Source of the DNA: Faecalibacterium hattorii
Lineage (GTDB): Bacteria; Bacillota; Clostridia; Oscillospirales; Ruminococcaceae
DNA: 64,000 bases
Direction of reading: 5' to 3'
Assembly (NCBI RefSeq): GCF_003287455.1
Contig: NZ_PRLC01000005.1
Span: 92,122 to 156,121 of the forward strand
Part shown: positions 16,691-26,940 of the stretch, in pieces
How the letters are laid out: each line of letters opens with the position of its first letter
How positions within the stretch are numbered: position 1 is the stretch's first letter
Made by a program: the position numbers and the translations under genes
Notes under the pieces: model-generated
What the model was told of the DNA's origin: nothing
What the model saw: only the letters and a program-made list of their open reading frames with translations
Database searches by the model: none

Positions 16691-18061
16691 TTATTTCACC
16701 ATCATCTTGCTGGCTTTATAGATATCGCCGCAGCCGAGGGTGATGACGAGGTCGCCTTCGCGGGCGTTCTCCTTGACCCACTGAGCCGCTGCTTCAAGGC
16801 TGTCCACCAGCACCGAGTTCGGGATCTGGGCGGCCAGCTTCGCGCTGGTGATGGAGGGGTCGTTGGGCTCGCGGCTGCCCATGATGGGGGTGATGACCGT
16901 GATATCGGGGATCTTGAAGACGTCCACAAAGTCGTTGAACAGCATCTTGGTCCGGCTGTATGTAAACGGCTGGTGGACGGCGATGAGGCGCTTGTAGCCC
17001 ATCTCGCGGGCGGTGGTGAGGGTAGCACGGATCTCGGTGGGGTGGTGGGCGTAGTCGTCCACGACGACCGCACCGTTGCACTCGCCGTAGAGCTCAAAGC
17101 GGCGGCCCGCGCCCTTGAAGTTCAGGGCAGCCTCGGCGCACTGCTCCACGGTCAGGCCCACAAAGCGGCAGACGGCACACATGGCCAGCGCATTATAAAC
17201 GTTGTGGCGGCCGGGCACGGACAGGCGGATGTGGCCGGTGATTTTGCCCCACTCCTTGAGGTCGAACTCAAAGAAGCCGGGCTTGTACTCCTGCACATTG
17301 ATGGCGCGGTAGTCGCCGTCGTTCTCGATGCCAAAGGTGCGGACGCGGCGGTCCAGCGTGTACATGACATCCATGGTGTTCTTGTCGTCGGCGTTGGCGA
17401 AGATCATGAACTGGGTCATCAGGGCGAAGCGCTTGAAGGCGAACTTCAGCTCACCCATGCTGCCGTAGTAGTCCAGATGATCGTTGTCGATGTTCAGCAC
17501 AACGGACAGGTAGGGGGTCAGTTTGAGGAAGGTCTCGGAATACTCACAGGCCTCGATGACGATGTCATCGCCCTTACCGGCCTTGCCGTAGCCGTTGATG
17601 AGGGGCAGCTTGCCGCCGATGACGGCAGAGGGGTCGCGGCCCGCCAGCTCCAGCGCGGTGGTGATCATGGACGTGGTGGTCGTCTTGCCGTGGGTGCCGG
17701 AGACGCAGATGCTGTCCTTGTACAGGCGGCTGACATAGCCCAGCAGGACGCTGCGCTCCACGGTGGGGATGCCATAGGAATCGGCGGCGTTCAGCTCCAC
17801 GTTGTCCTTCGCGATGGCGGCAGAGTAGACCACGAGGTCGGTGCCGATGACGTTGTCGGCGCTATGGCCCAGCGAGACCTTCACGCCCATCTCCCGCTCG
17901 TAGCGGATGATGCTGCCATCCAGCACATCACTGCCGGAGATGATATATCCCTTGGCGTGCAGGATCTGGATCAGCGGGTACATGCCGCTGCCGCCGCAGC
18001 CGATGAAGTGGATCTTCTTCACATTATCAAGCAAGTGCTTGGTATAGTCAGTAACAAACAT
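16691..18061 (-). CDS. murC: UDP-N-acetylmuramate-L-alanine ligase
   Basis: Cytoplasmic Mur ligase that adds the first peptide-stem residue to UDP-MurNAc. Motifs in order: N-terminal Rossmann IHFIGCGGSGM, ATP loop SGTHGKTTTTSM, NIDNDHLDYYG, GAGRRFELYG, and DDYAHHPTEI. The length of 456 residues is typical. The start at 18061 (MFVTDY) follows GGAGG at 10 bases; nine more upstream codons in the same frame are not needed. It is transcribed alone toward coaBC. Confidence 0.95.
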   Translation of the reverse strand: MFVTDYTKHLLDNVKKIHFIGCGGSGMYPLIQILHAKGYIISGSDVLDGSIIRYEREMGVKVSLGHSADNVIGTDLVVYSAAIAKDNVELNAADSYGIPTVERSVLLGYVSRLYKDSICVSGTHGKTTTTSMITTALELAGRDPSAVIGGKLPLINGYGKAGKGDDIVIEACEYSETFLKLTPYLSVVLNIDNDHLDYYGSMGELKFAFKRFALMTQFMIFANADDKNTMDVMYTLDRRVRTFGIENDGDYRAINVQEYKPGFFEFDLKEWGKITGHIRLSVPGRHNVYNALAMCAVCRFVGLTVEQCAEAALNFKGAGRRFELYGECNGAVVVDDYAHHPTEIRATLTTAREMGYKRLIAVHQPFTYSRTKMLFNDFVDVFKIPDITVITPIMGSREPNDPSITSAKLAAQIPNSVLVDSLEAAAQWVKENAREGDLVITLGCGDIYKASKMMVK

Positions 18062-18396
18062 ATTCAGGCAACCTCCAAATAGACACAAACGGCCGCAGCG
18101 CAGACCGATCTCATTTTAATTCACCATGTGGTACTACTTATTATATAATTTTTGGCGGACAAAATAAACAGTTCCGAGCGAATTTTCGGAAAGAACCATA
18201 AAAAACCGGTTTATTTTGTGACAACTGTACACAAATGCCAGCCTTTTTCCGCCAGAATCAGCGATTCACAAAAGATTCACATTTCATTTTTGTGATTGCC
18301 TAACAAACTTTAAACTTTTGTGCTATGATAATTCAGGATTTTGAAGAAACCAACGCGCTGCGGCCTGGCCCGGCGAACAGAAGAGGAGTATCGAAC
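18062..18396. other. AT-rich divergent spacer between murC and degV
   Basis: No gene seen. On the minus strand a TATAAT (complement near 18140-18146) with a weak TTTATT 17 bases upstream may serve murC. On the plus strand TATGATAAT near 18323-18331 may serve degV but has no good -35. Confidence 0.4.
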
Positions 18397-19239
18397 ATGA
18401 AGATCAAGATCACTGCGGACAGCACCTGTGACCTGTCCGAAACGCTGCTGCGGCAGTGGAATATCTCGCTCATCCCCATGCACATCCTGATGGGCGAGGA
18501 AAGCCTGCTGGACGGCGTTACCGTCCGCCCCGCCGATGTGTTCACCCATGTGCAGAACGGCGGCAAGATGCCGAAATCCGCTGCCCCGAACCTCGTGGAG
18601 TACACGGATTTCTTTGCGCCCTTTGCTAAAGACTACGATGCCGTCATCCACATCTGTGTCGGGTCCAAGTTCTCGTCCTGCTGCCAGAACGCAAAACTCG
18701 CCGCGCAGGAGTTCGGGAACGTCTCAGTCGTGGATAGCGAGAACATCTGCACCGGGCAGGGCTATCTCGTCCTGCGGGCAGCCAAGCTCGCGGCGGACGG
18801 CCTGCCGCCCCGGAACATCTGTATGCGGCTGCAAGCCCTTGCCAAGAAGGTCGATCTCAGCTTCGTGCTCAACCAGTTGGACTACATGGCCAAGAGTGGC
18901 CGCTGCTCCGGCGTGCTGGCCTTCGGGGCCAACATTCTGGGCATCAAGCCCAGTCTGGCCGTCATCGACGGCGAGCTGAAGGTGGTCAAGAAGTACCGCG
19001 GTCAGCTTCCCATCTGCGTGGGCAAATACATCACCGAGAAGCTGGCTGACCGAGACGACATCGATACCAGTGTCGTCTTCCTCTCCTCCTGCCAGCCCAA
19101 ACCCGGCTGTTTGGAGGCCGTCAAGGCCGGGCTTGCACAGTACGGCAAGTTCGAGCAGATCATCGAGACGGACATCGGTACCACCATCGGCGGCTACTCC
19201 GGCCCCGGCACCATCGGTATCGTTTTTGCCACAAAGTAA
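18397..19239 (+). CDS. DegV family fatty-acid-binding protein
   Basis: DegV proteins bind long-chain fatty acids; in Gram-positives the FakB members hand fatty acids to the kinase FakA. The 280 residues show the fold landmarks ITADSTCDL at the start, GGKMPKSAAPN (the Thr/Ser region that contacts the carboxylate), YMAKSGRCSG, and LGIKPSLAVIDGEL. The ATG at 18397 follows AAGAGGAG. No FakA gene is in the window. A second DegV lies at 54284-55144; the two share the fold but differ strongly, which suggests different lipid preferences. Confidence 0.9.
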   Translation: MKIKITADSTCDLSETLLRQWNISLIPMHILMGEESLLDGVTVRPADVFTHVQNGGKMPKSAAPNLVEYTDFFAPFAKDYDAVIHICVGSKFSSCCQNAKLAAQEFGNVSVVDSENICTGQGYLVLRAAKLAADGLPPRNICMRLQALAKKVDLSFVLNQLDYMAKSGRCSGVLAFGANILGIKPSLAVIDGELKVVKKYRGQLPICVGKYITEKLADRDDIDTSVVFLSSCQPKPGCLEAVKAGLAQYGKFEQIIETDIGTTIGGYSGPGTIGIVFATK

Positions 19240-19254
19240 ATCGCACCGCACAAA

Positions 19255-19292
19255 AGCACCCCACCGGCAGCAGACGCTGCGGATGGGGTGCT
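19255..19292. terminator. Terminator between degV and atpC
   Basis: AGCACCCCA and its exact complement enclose an internal GCAGC/GCTGC hairpin. A TTTG run follows on the minus strand and GTTTGCTGTT on the plus strand, so it serves both convergent units. Confidence 0.7.
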
Positions 19293-19300
19293 GTTTGCTG

Positions 19301-19702
19301 TTACGGGTGGATGGAGGTGCGGACGAGGGCGCGTTTCAGGCGGGCCTGTGCCAGCTCATAGTCGCGCTTATCAAGGTTCTTCTGAGCCAAGATCTCCTCC
19401 GCGCGCTTCTTCGAAGCTTCGGCGCGGGCCTGATCGATCTGCTCGGCCCACTCCCAAGTGGTCGCGACCAGCCGGACGTCGCCGTCCAGCACGGTGAGCA
19501 TCCCGCCCATACAGGCGGCGCGGCGGCGGGTTCCCTCCGCGTCCACGATGTGCGCCTCGCCCATGCCCAGCGCGGTGCAGTAATCGCCGTGCTTGGCCAG
19601 AATGGCAAGGTCGCCGTCGATGGCGCGGCAGACCACCCGCTCGGCCTGACCGTCAAAGGCGCAGCCGTCCGGTGTGACCACCGTCAGATGAAAGGTCGTC
19701 AT
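19301..19702 (-). CDS. atpC: ATP synthase epsilon subunit
   Basis: Part of the F1 central stalk, regulating rotation. The N-terminal beta-sandwich is clear (FHLTVVTPDG, VVCRAIDGDLAILAKHGDY, GGMLTVLDGDVRLVA) and the C-terminal two-helix hairpin is Ala/Arg/Lys-rich (ARAEASKKRAEEILAQK). Length is 133 residues. It is the last gene of the atp operon, three bases after the atpD stop. Confidence 0.94.
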   Translation of the reverse strand: MTTFHLTVVTPDGCAFDGQAERVVCRAIDGDLAILAKHGDYCTALGMGEAHIVDAEGTRRRAACMGGMLTVLDGDVRLVATTWEWAEQIDQARAEASKKRAEEILAQKNLDKRDYELAQARLKRALVRTSIHP

Positions 19703-19705
19703 GGT

Positions 19706-21103
<1,398 letters not shown>

Positions 21104-21119
21104 CTACAACTCCTTTTCT

Positions 21120-21253
21120 AACCTCTCAGTCGAGCCTTCGGCTCGCCAGCTCCCCTAGTAGGGGAGCCTCTGGCGTATCCAGCAAGCTTCATCCGACTGC
21201 CAAGGCCTCCCCTATTAGGGGAGGTGGCAATGCGAAGCATTGACGGAGAGGTT
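21120..21253 (+). repeat. Dispersed palindromic repeat, copy B (inside the atp operon)
   Basis: A 134-bp element with AACCTCTC at the left end and GAGAGGTT at the right. Internal hairpins include GAGCC-TTC-GGCTC, CTCCCCTA-GTA-GGGGAG and CCTCCCCTATTAGGGGAGG. It shares the core CAAGGCCTCCCCTA with copy C and is inverted relative to copy A. It sits between atpG and atpD and must be transcribed with them, so it could form a stable intercistronic RNA structure. Confidence 0.8.
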
Positions 21254-21261
21254 CATTTTCG

Positions 21262-22110
21262 TTAAATCTCCGCGCCGGCCACGATCTCCGTGATCTCCTG
21301 CGTGATGGCGGCCTGACGGGCGCGGTTGTAATACAGATTCAGATGGTCGATCATTTCGCCCGCATTCTTGGTCGCGGCGTCCATGGCGGTGCGGCGGGCG
21401 GCCAACTCGCTGGCCACGCTCTCGCACACGGCACCGTAGACGATGCCCGCAACATATTCGGGGATGATGGCACGGAACACTTCCTCGCTGCTGGGCTTGT
21501 ACAAGATCTGGCTGCGGCGGGCGGCGGCCTTCTGCTCCTCGGTAGGCTCGATGGTCAGGGGCAGCACCTCCATGGTGGCCGCCGTCTGGGTCATCATCGA
21601 GTCGAACCGGGTGTAGCAGATCTTCACCGCGTCGTAGTCGCCTTTCAAAAAGCCCTCGGTGATCTTACGGGAGAGGGAGAAGCACTCGCCCACCGAGATC
21701 TCTGCCGCCAGCAGCACTTCGTCGGTGAACAGGTCGGCCCCGTGGTGGGCGAAATATTCCGCCGACCGCTTGCCGATGGGCAGCACGGTAACGGGGCCTT
21801 CCTGCGCGTCGGCCTGTTTCAGCACGTTGCTGTTGTAGCCGCCCGCAAGGCCGCGGTCGCCTGCGATGACGATGAGCAGGGTGCGTTTGATCTCGTCCCG
21901 GCGCAGATACGGGTTGCGGGCGCGGGGGTCCGCCGCCGCAATGCCGGTCAGTGTTTCGTGCAGCGTCTCAAAATAGGGGCGGCTGTGTTCGACACGCTCC
22001 TTGGCACGGCGCATTTTGGAGGAAGCCACCAGCTCCATGGCCTTGGTGATCTGCATGGTACTTTCTACGCTTTTGATGCGCAGCTTGATGTCCTTCATGG
22101 AACCTGCCAT
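21262..22110 (-). CDS. atpG: ATP synthase gamma subunit
   Basis: Rotor shaft of F1. The N-terminal helix is typical (KDIKLRIKSVESTMQITKAM, then ELVASSKMRRAKE) and so is the C-terminal one (RRTAMDAATKNAGEMI, then NRARQAAITQEITEIVAGA). GDRGLAGGYN is the conserved central motif. Length is 282 residues. The ATG at 22110 follows AAGGAGG. It lies 18 bases after atpA. Confidence 0.96.
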   Translation of the reverse strand: MAGSMKDIKLRIKSVESTMQITKAMELVASSKMRRAKERVEHSRPYFETLHETLTGIAAADPRARNPYLRRDEIKRTLLIVIAGDRGLAGGYNSNVLKQADAQEGPVTVLPIGKRSAEYFAHHGADLFTDEVLLAAEISVGECFSLSRKITEGFLKGDYDAVKICYTRFDSMMTQTAATMEVLPLTIEPTEEQKAAARRSQILYKPSSEEVFRAIIPEYVAGIVYGAVCESVASELAARRTAMDAATKNAGEMIDHLNLYYNRARQAAITQEITEIVAGAEI

Positions 22111-22128
22111 GCGTTACGCCTCCTTCCC

Positions 22129-23649
22129 TCAGTGCGCCTTGACGAAGCTCTCGGTGTAAGTGGACAGAACGCCCTTGAGTGCTTCCTCGGTATCCTTGTC
22201 CAGATTGCCGGTGGTGCGGATGGTCTCCATGACCTTGGCACCGTCGGCATTGTTGTCGAGATATTCGTACAGGCCCTTTTCGTACTCTGCCACATCCGGC
22301 ACCTTGATCTTCACGAGGTAATCGTGGATGGTCGCATACAGGATGGCCACCTGCTTTTCCACGGCTACGGGTGCCGAGCGGTTCTGCTTGAGCACTTCCA
22401 CGATGCGCTCGCCCTGTGCCAGACGCGCCTTGGTGTCGGCGTCCAGATCGGAACCGAACTGCGCGAAGGACTGCAGCTCACGGTACTGGGAGTAGATCAG
22501 CTTCAGGGTGCCCGCGACCTTCTTCATGGCCTTGATCTGGGCGTTGCCGCCGACGCGGGACACCGAGATGCCGGGGTTGACTGCCGGCATGACGCCGGAG
22601 TGGAACAGCTCCGTCTCAAGGAAGATCTGGCCGTCGGTGATGGAGATGACGTTCGTCGGGATGTAGGCGGAAACGTCGCCCGCCTGCGTCTCGATGATGG
22701 GCAGAGCCGTCAGGCTGCCGCCGCCCAGCTCGTTGGAGAGCTTGGCCGCGCGCTCCAGCAGACGGGAGTGCAGATAGAAGACGTCACCGGGGTAAGCTTC
22801 ACGTCCCGGCGGACGGCGGATCAGCAGCGAGAGGGCACGGTAAGCCACCGCGTGCTTGGACAGGTCGTCGTAGATGATGAGGACGTGCTTGCCCTTGTAC
22901 ATGAAGTATTCGCCCATAGCACAGCCGGAGTAGGGGGCGATATACTGCAGCGGCGACAGTTCGGACGCCGTGGCCGACACGACGATGGTGTAGCCCATGG
23001 CCCCGGCCTCGGTCAGGCTCTGGACGAGGTTCGCCACGGTCGAGCGCTTCTGGCCGATGGCCACGTAGATGCAGATGACGTCCTTGCCCTTCTGGTTGAT
23101 GATGGTATCGGCGGCGATGGTGGTCTTACCGGTCTGACGGTCGCCGATGATGAGCTCGCGCTGGCCGCGGCCGATGGGGATCATCGAGTCGATGGCCTTG
23201 ATGCCGGTCTGGAGCGGCTCCTTGACGGGCTGGCGGTCGATGATGCCGGGAGCCTTGCTCTCAATGGCGCGGAACTCGGTGGTCTCGATGGGGCCTGCGC
23301 CGTCGATGGGCTGGCCCAGTGCGTTGACAACACGGCCGATCATGGCGTCGCCGACCGGCACGGAAACGACCTTTCCGGTGCGCTTGACGGTGCTGCCCTC
23401 TTTGATGCCGACGTCGGAGCCCAGCAGAACGATGGAGACGGTGTTCTCCTCAAGGTTCTGGGCCATGCCGTATTCGCCGTTATCAAACTGGAGCAGCTCA
23501 CCGGCCATGCACTTTTCCAGACCGCTGGCGCGGGCGATACCGTCACCGACCATGATGACCGTGCCGACCTCGCTCTGCTCGATCACGTTTTCGTAGTGCT
23601 TGATCTGCGCCCGGATGATCTTGGAGATTTCTTCAGGTTTCAGTTGCAT
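22129..23649 (-). CDS. atpA: ATP synthase alpha subunit
   Basis: Non-catalytic nucleotide-binding F1 subunit. It has Walker [12 protein letters not shown], the family run [32 protein letters not shown] and the signature [14 protein letters not shown]. Length is 506 residues when started at MQLKPEEIS (23649), the usual N-terminus of the family. A TTG seven codons earlier is possible but has no ribosome site; GAGTGG is the only, weak, site before the ATG. It is downstream of atpH. Confidence 0.95.
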   Translation of the reverse strand: MQLKPEEISKIIRAQIKHYENVIEQSEVGTVIMVGDGIARASGLEKCMAGELLQFDNGEYGMAQNLEENTVSIVLLGSDVGIKEGSTVKRTGKVVSVPVGDAMIGRVVNALGQPIDGAGPIETTEFRAIESKAPGIIDRQPVKEPLQTGIKAIDSMIPIGRGQRELIIGDRQTGKTTIAADTIINQKGKDVICIYVAIGQKRSTVANLVQSLTEAGAMGYTIVVSATASELSPLQYIAPYSGCAMGEYFMYKGKHVLIIYDDLSKHAVAYRALSLLIRRPPGREAYPGDVFYLHSRLLERAAKLSNELGGGSLTALPIIETQAGDVSAYIPTNVISITDGQIFLETELFHSGVMPAVNPGISVSRVGGNAQIKAMKKVAGTLKLIYSQYRELQSFAQFGSDLDADTKARLAQGERIVEVLKQNRSAPVAVEKQVAILYATIHDYLVKIKVPDVAEYEKGLYEYLDNNADGAKVMETIRTTGNLDKDTEEALKGVLSTYTESFVKAH

Positions 23650-23696
23650 TGTCTTGTATTCACCACTCAATTCTTTGTTCAGATTATTGGGGCGGA

Positions 23697-24236
23697 TTAA
23701 ACGGTGATCCCTGCGATGCTGCGGCGGAGGCTGGCCAGACGGTTCTGCACCGTGCCGTCCAGCTCGGTGCCCTCGATGTCCAGCCGGATGCCGCCCAGCA
23801 CGCCCGGCTCAACCTTGGTCTTCAGGTCGATCTTCTTGCCGGTCACGGCCTCCAGCTTCTCGTGGAGCCGTTCGGTCTGCTCCGCCGTCATGGGGATGGC
23901 GGAGGTCGCCGTGGCTTCGAGGATGCCGTGGGCCTGATTGTACTTCACGCGGAACGCGCGTGCGCAGCCGGGCAGCTCCCGCAGGGTGCCCTTTTCGCAC
24001 AGGATCTTCAGAAAGTTCAGCACATAGAGGTGGACCTTGCCCCGAAACGCTTCGTCCAGCAGGGCGCAGCGCTCTTTTTTCGGGATGCTGGGGATGCTGA
24101 GCAGGTGGAGGTACTCCGGGTCACCCTTCAGGATGGCCGAAACCTCGTCCAGCTCGCCCAGAATGCGGGTCTCCAGCCCTTCCTCCGCTGCTAGGTCGTA
24201 CAAGCTTCCGCCGTACATCCTTGCGATCTCGGTCAT
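23697..24236 (-). CDS. atpH: ATP synthase delta subunit
   Basis: Peripheral-stalk subunit that ties F1 to the b subunits. The 179 residues show the OSCP/delta pattern: [13 protein letters not shown] at the N-terminus, a helical body, and the C-terminal [35 protein letters not shown] segment (split here as [16 protein letters not shown] and [12 protein letters not shown]). The ATG overlaps the atpF stop by four bases, so they are translationally coupled. Confidence 0.94.
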   Translation of the reverse strand: MTEIARMYGGSLYDLAAEEGLETRILGELDEVSAILKGDPEYLHLLSIPSIPKKERCALLDEAFRGKVHLYVLNFLKILCEKGTLRELPGCARAFRVKYNQAHGILEATATSAIPMTAEQTERLHEKLEAVTGKKIDLKTKVEPGVLGGIRLDIEGTELDGTVQNRLASLRRSIAGITV

Positions 24237-24739
24237 GATGCTTCACCCACATTTTTGATAAATTCGTCGATCAGGTCCTTGTGGTCGGCTTCCTTGATCT
24301 CGCGCTCGACCACCTTGGAGGCGATCTCCATCGCCATGCCGCCGATCTCGTCCTTGGCCTCGTTCACAGCCTTCTTGCGCTCCTGCGCAATGTCGGCTTC
24401 GGCCTTCTGCTTGAGGGCAGCGGCCTGTGCGCGGGCCTCGCCCAGCAGCTCTTCGCTGCGGGCAGCCGCAGTCTTCTGGGCCGATGCGACGATCTGGTTG
24501 GCCTCATTGCGGGCATTCTGCAGGTTCTGCTCATACTCCGCCTTCATGGCCTCGGCCTCGGTGCGGAGCTTTTCGGCGTCCGCGATCTGGCTGTCGGCTT
24601 TGGCCTTGCGCTCGGCAATGACCTTTTTGACCGGGTTCAGCAGCAGCTTTTTGAAGATCACGAGCTGGATCATCAGGTTGCAGATCTGGGCCACGAAAGT
24701 CCAGCCGTCCAGCGTGATCAGTGCCTGATAAAGTTGCAT
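24233..24739 (-). CDS. atpF: ATP synthase b subunit
   Basis: Peripheral stalk of F0: one N-terminal membrane segment (FVAQICNLMIQLVIFKKLLL) followed by about 130 residues of charged Ala-rich coiled coil. FKKLLLNPVKKVIAERKAK is the family landmark after the membrane. Length is 168 residues. It overlaps atpH by four bases. Confidence 0.94.
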   Translation of the reverse strand: MQLYQALITLDGWTFVAQICNLMIQLVIFKKLLLNPVKKVIAERKAKADSQIADAEKLRTEAEAMKAEYEQNLQNARNEANQIVASAQKTAAARSEELLGEARAQAAALKQKAEADIAQERKKAVNEAKDEIGGMAMEIASKVVEREIKEADHKDLIDEFIKNVGEAS

Positions 24740-24778
24740 AAGCGTCTCCCCTTTCTTTTATATTTTTTCGGGGAGCGC

Positions 24779-25102
<324 letters not shown>

Positions 25103-25846
25103 TTAGTCCTCACCGGCAGCACGTTTGATGAAGATGGTGGTCAGAGTACAGAAGATGAACGCCTGAATACAGCCGCCGAACCAGTCGAAATACAGGCCCG
25201 TAAAGGCCGGGATGCCGATCTGGAACAGTTGGAGCTGGCTCAGGAAGCCGGGCAGCCAGCCGAACACGACATGGCTCAGGCTTGCCAGCGCCCAGTACAG
25301 CAGGGTGGAAATGACCGTACCGGACAGGATATTGCCAAAGTGACGGAACGCCATGCTGACGGGGGTCGAGATCTCCGACAGGACGTTGATGGGTGCCATG
25401 AGGAAGATGGGGTCGAGCAGCCCTTTCAGGTAAGCAAGGATGCCGTTCGTCTTGATCTTGTAGTACATGATCAGCACGAAGACCACGATGGCCCATGCGG
25501 CCTCGGTGTTGAGGTCAGCCGTCGGGCTCCACAGGCCCACCACACTGATCAGGTTGCACCCGATGCTCAGCGCGAAGATTGCGCCGACCAGCGGGATATA
25601 CTGGTCAAAATGAGTTCCCATATTGTCACGGACGAACTGATCCAGCCGTTCTACGATGAACTCGGCGGCGGCCTGCCGCTTGGAGACATTTTCCAGTTTC
25701 AGGTCATGCCCCAGCCAGAAGGCCAGCGCCGTCAGCAGCGCCATCACGATCCACGTGCTCACGAGGGTCTGGGTGATCTTGAGATCTCCCAGCACCGGGA
25801 TATTCGTATGGATGGTATACAGGATCTTTGCGCCGTTCAGTTCCAT
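25103..25846 (-). CDS. atpB: ATP synthase a subunit
   Basis: F0 stator subunit that forms the ion half-channels against the c ring. It has about six membrane segments. The essential Arg is in the helix STPVSMAFRHFGNILSG. Other landmarks are an N-terminal VLGDLKITQTLVSTWIV segment and C-terminal GLYFDWFGGCIQAFIF. Length is 247 residues. It starts three bases after the atpI stop. Confidence 0.94.
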   Translation of the reverse strand: MELNGAKILYTIHTNIPVLGDLKITQTLVSTWIVMALLTALAFWLGHDLKLENVSKRQAAAEFIVERLDQFVRDNMGTHFDQYIPLVGAIFALSIGCNLISVVGLWSPTADLNTEAAWAIVVFVLIMYYKIKTNGILAYLKGLLDPIFLMAPINVLSEISTPVSMAFRHFGNILSGTVISTLLYWALASLSHVVFGWLPGFLSQLQLFQIGIPAFTGLYFDWFGGCIQAFIFCTLTTIFIKRAAGED

Positions 25847-25849
25847 TTG

Positions 25850-26347
25850 TTAGGTTTCACCCCCTTTTTCACCGGGAGCTTCGGCCTGTGCAGGGGCCTC
25901 GGCCGGAGCGTCTTCCACCGAGACGTCCTGCGCGGGGGCCGCTGCAAGGGGCTTATACTTGCCCGTTATTTGCAGGTAATAAATGGTGATCCGAGGGAAA
26001 AACAACGGCAGGACACTGGCAAACGGCTGGAAGCAGGGGGCAGCGATGGCCACGATGACCCAGACGGCCTGCATCAGCATCCGGCTGTTGTGGGAAAGCT
26101 GCAATTTTGCCTTGCGGCGCTTTTCGTCCGGCTCGTCAAGGATCTTCTGCACGACGAAGCAGATGCCCGCAAAGTTTGCGACGGCGACGGCTGCACCCAC
26201 GAGCCCGCCCAGCACAACGGTATCGTCGAACTTGACCCAGCCCACCAGATGCAGCGCCGCGAAGATCACCCACATGGCCGCCGTGCAGACGGCGGTGCCG
26301 CAGGTGATGCGCAGCAGTTCTTTTTTGGATTCCGGCTGCAATTTCAT
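25850..26347 (-). CDS. AtpI-like ATP synthase assembly protein
   Basis: Small membrane protein of 165 residues at the usual place of atpI, upstream of atpB. AtpI assists c-ring assembly in other bacteria. About four hydrophobic segments are visible (AVCTAAMWVIFAALHLVG; VVLGGLVGAAVAVANFAG; LMQAVWVIVAIAAPCF; ASVLPLFFPRITIYYL), followed by a Pro/Ala/Glu-rich tail of about 40 residues that is not part of the membrane core. The start at 26347 follows GGAGGG; the frame upstream overlaps atpZ and is a shadow. Assignment rests on position and topology. Confidence 0.75.
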   Translation of the reverse strand: MKLQPESKKELLRITCGTAVCTAAMWVIFAALHLVGWVKFDDTVVLGGLVGAAVAVANFAGICFVVQKILDEPDEKRRKAKLQLSHNSRMLMQAVWVIVAIAAPCFQPFASVLPLFFPRITIYYLQITGKYKPLAAAPAQDVSVEDAPAEAPAQAEAPGEKGGET

Positions 26348-26364
26348 AGCAAACCCTCCAACGT

Positions 26365-26625
26365 TCATTGATGCGAGTTGAAGCCGACACGATGATTCTT
26401 GTCCTTTTTGGCGCGATCCATCCGCTCCTTGGCAAAGACCCAGAAATTTTGTGCCCCCGCAGCCAGCCCCAGAAAAATGCCCGGAAGGTACACCCACTCC
26501 GGCCACGCCCAATGGCTCGTGGCCCACCAGCAGCCGCCCAAGCACAGCAAAAGCGGCAGCAGCATATTCAGCCCCAGCTGGGTCAGCCAGACGATATCCT
26601 CCAGCGCTTTGTACAGGCCTTTCAA
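26365..26625 (-). CDS. AtpZ-like small membrane protein (TTG start)
   Basis: First gene of the atp operon, 86 residues with two membrane helices (TQLGLNMLLPLLLCLGGCWW and YLPGIFLGLAAGAQNFWVF). It matches the AtpZ/AtpI family (PF09527-like), implicated with AtpI in magnesium or calcium supply to ATP synthase. I place the start at a TTG (26625; LKGLYKALEDIVW) because AAGGAGG lies exactly seven bases upstream. The ATG-initiated alternative adds 42 codons that run through the promoter. It ends 17 bases before atpI. Confidence 0.72.
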   Translation of the reverse strand: MKGLYKALEDIVWLTQLGLNMLLPLLLCLGGCWWATSHWAWPEWVYLPGIFLGLAAGAQNFWVFAKERMDRAKKDKNHRVGFNSHQ

Positions 26626-26718
26626 CGGTGTTCCTCCTTCTGGTTTTGGCTGCGAAGCGCACACCATGCGGCAGCTCTTTCGCAAAGAATCTTTTTTGTC
26701 AAAGAATCTTATAGGGAT

Positions 26719-26747
26719 AGTATAATTCAAAGCGTCGGATTTTTCAA
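26719..26747 (-). promoter_or_regulatory. Promoter of the atp operon
   Basis: On the minus strand TTGAAA (plus 26742-26747), 17 bases, TATACT (plus 26719-26724). It is about 85 bases upstream of the atpZ ribosome site. Confidence 0.75.
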
Positions 26748-26875
26748 TCAATTTTCCACTGAATTCTAGTAAAACTTCATAGTTTGTTTATTCTTACTTC
26801 ATAACTGTCCGCAGCAGACGGATTTTGTCCGCCACAGGCAGCATCATGACCAAAAAACGAATGAGTTCTTTGTGC

Positions 26876-26915
26876 AAAAAGCCCCGCCGGGCTCGTGTGA
26901 CCGAACCCGGCGGGG
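26876..26915 (-). terminator. Terminator of the glg operon
   Basis: A perfect 10-bp GC stem (CCCCGCCGGG and its complement) is followed on the minus strand by GCTTTTTG. It lies 25 bases after the glgA stop. Confidence 0.88.
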
Positions 26916-26940
26916 TGAAAAAGAATTTCGATTTTTCGGC

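Noticed and set aside
21343..23700. 785-residue plus-strand ORF opposite atpG/atpA
   Set aside because: Shadow of conserved ATP synthase genes.
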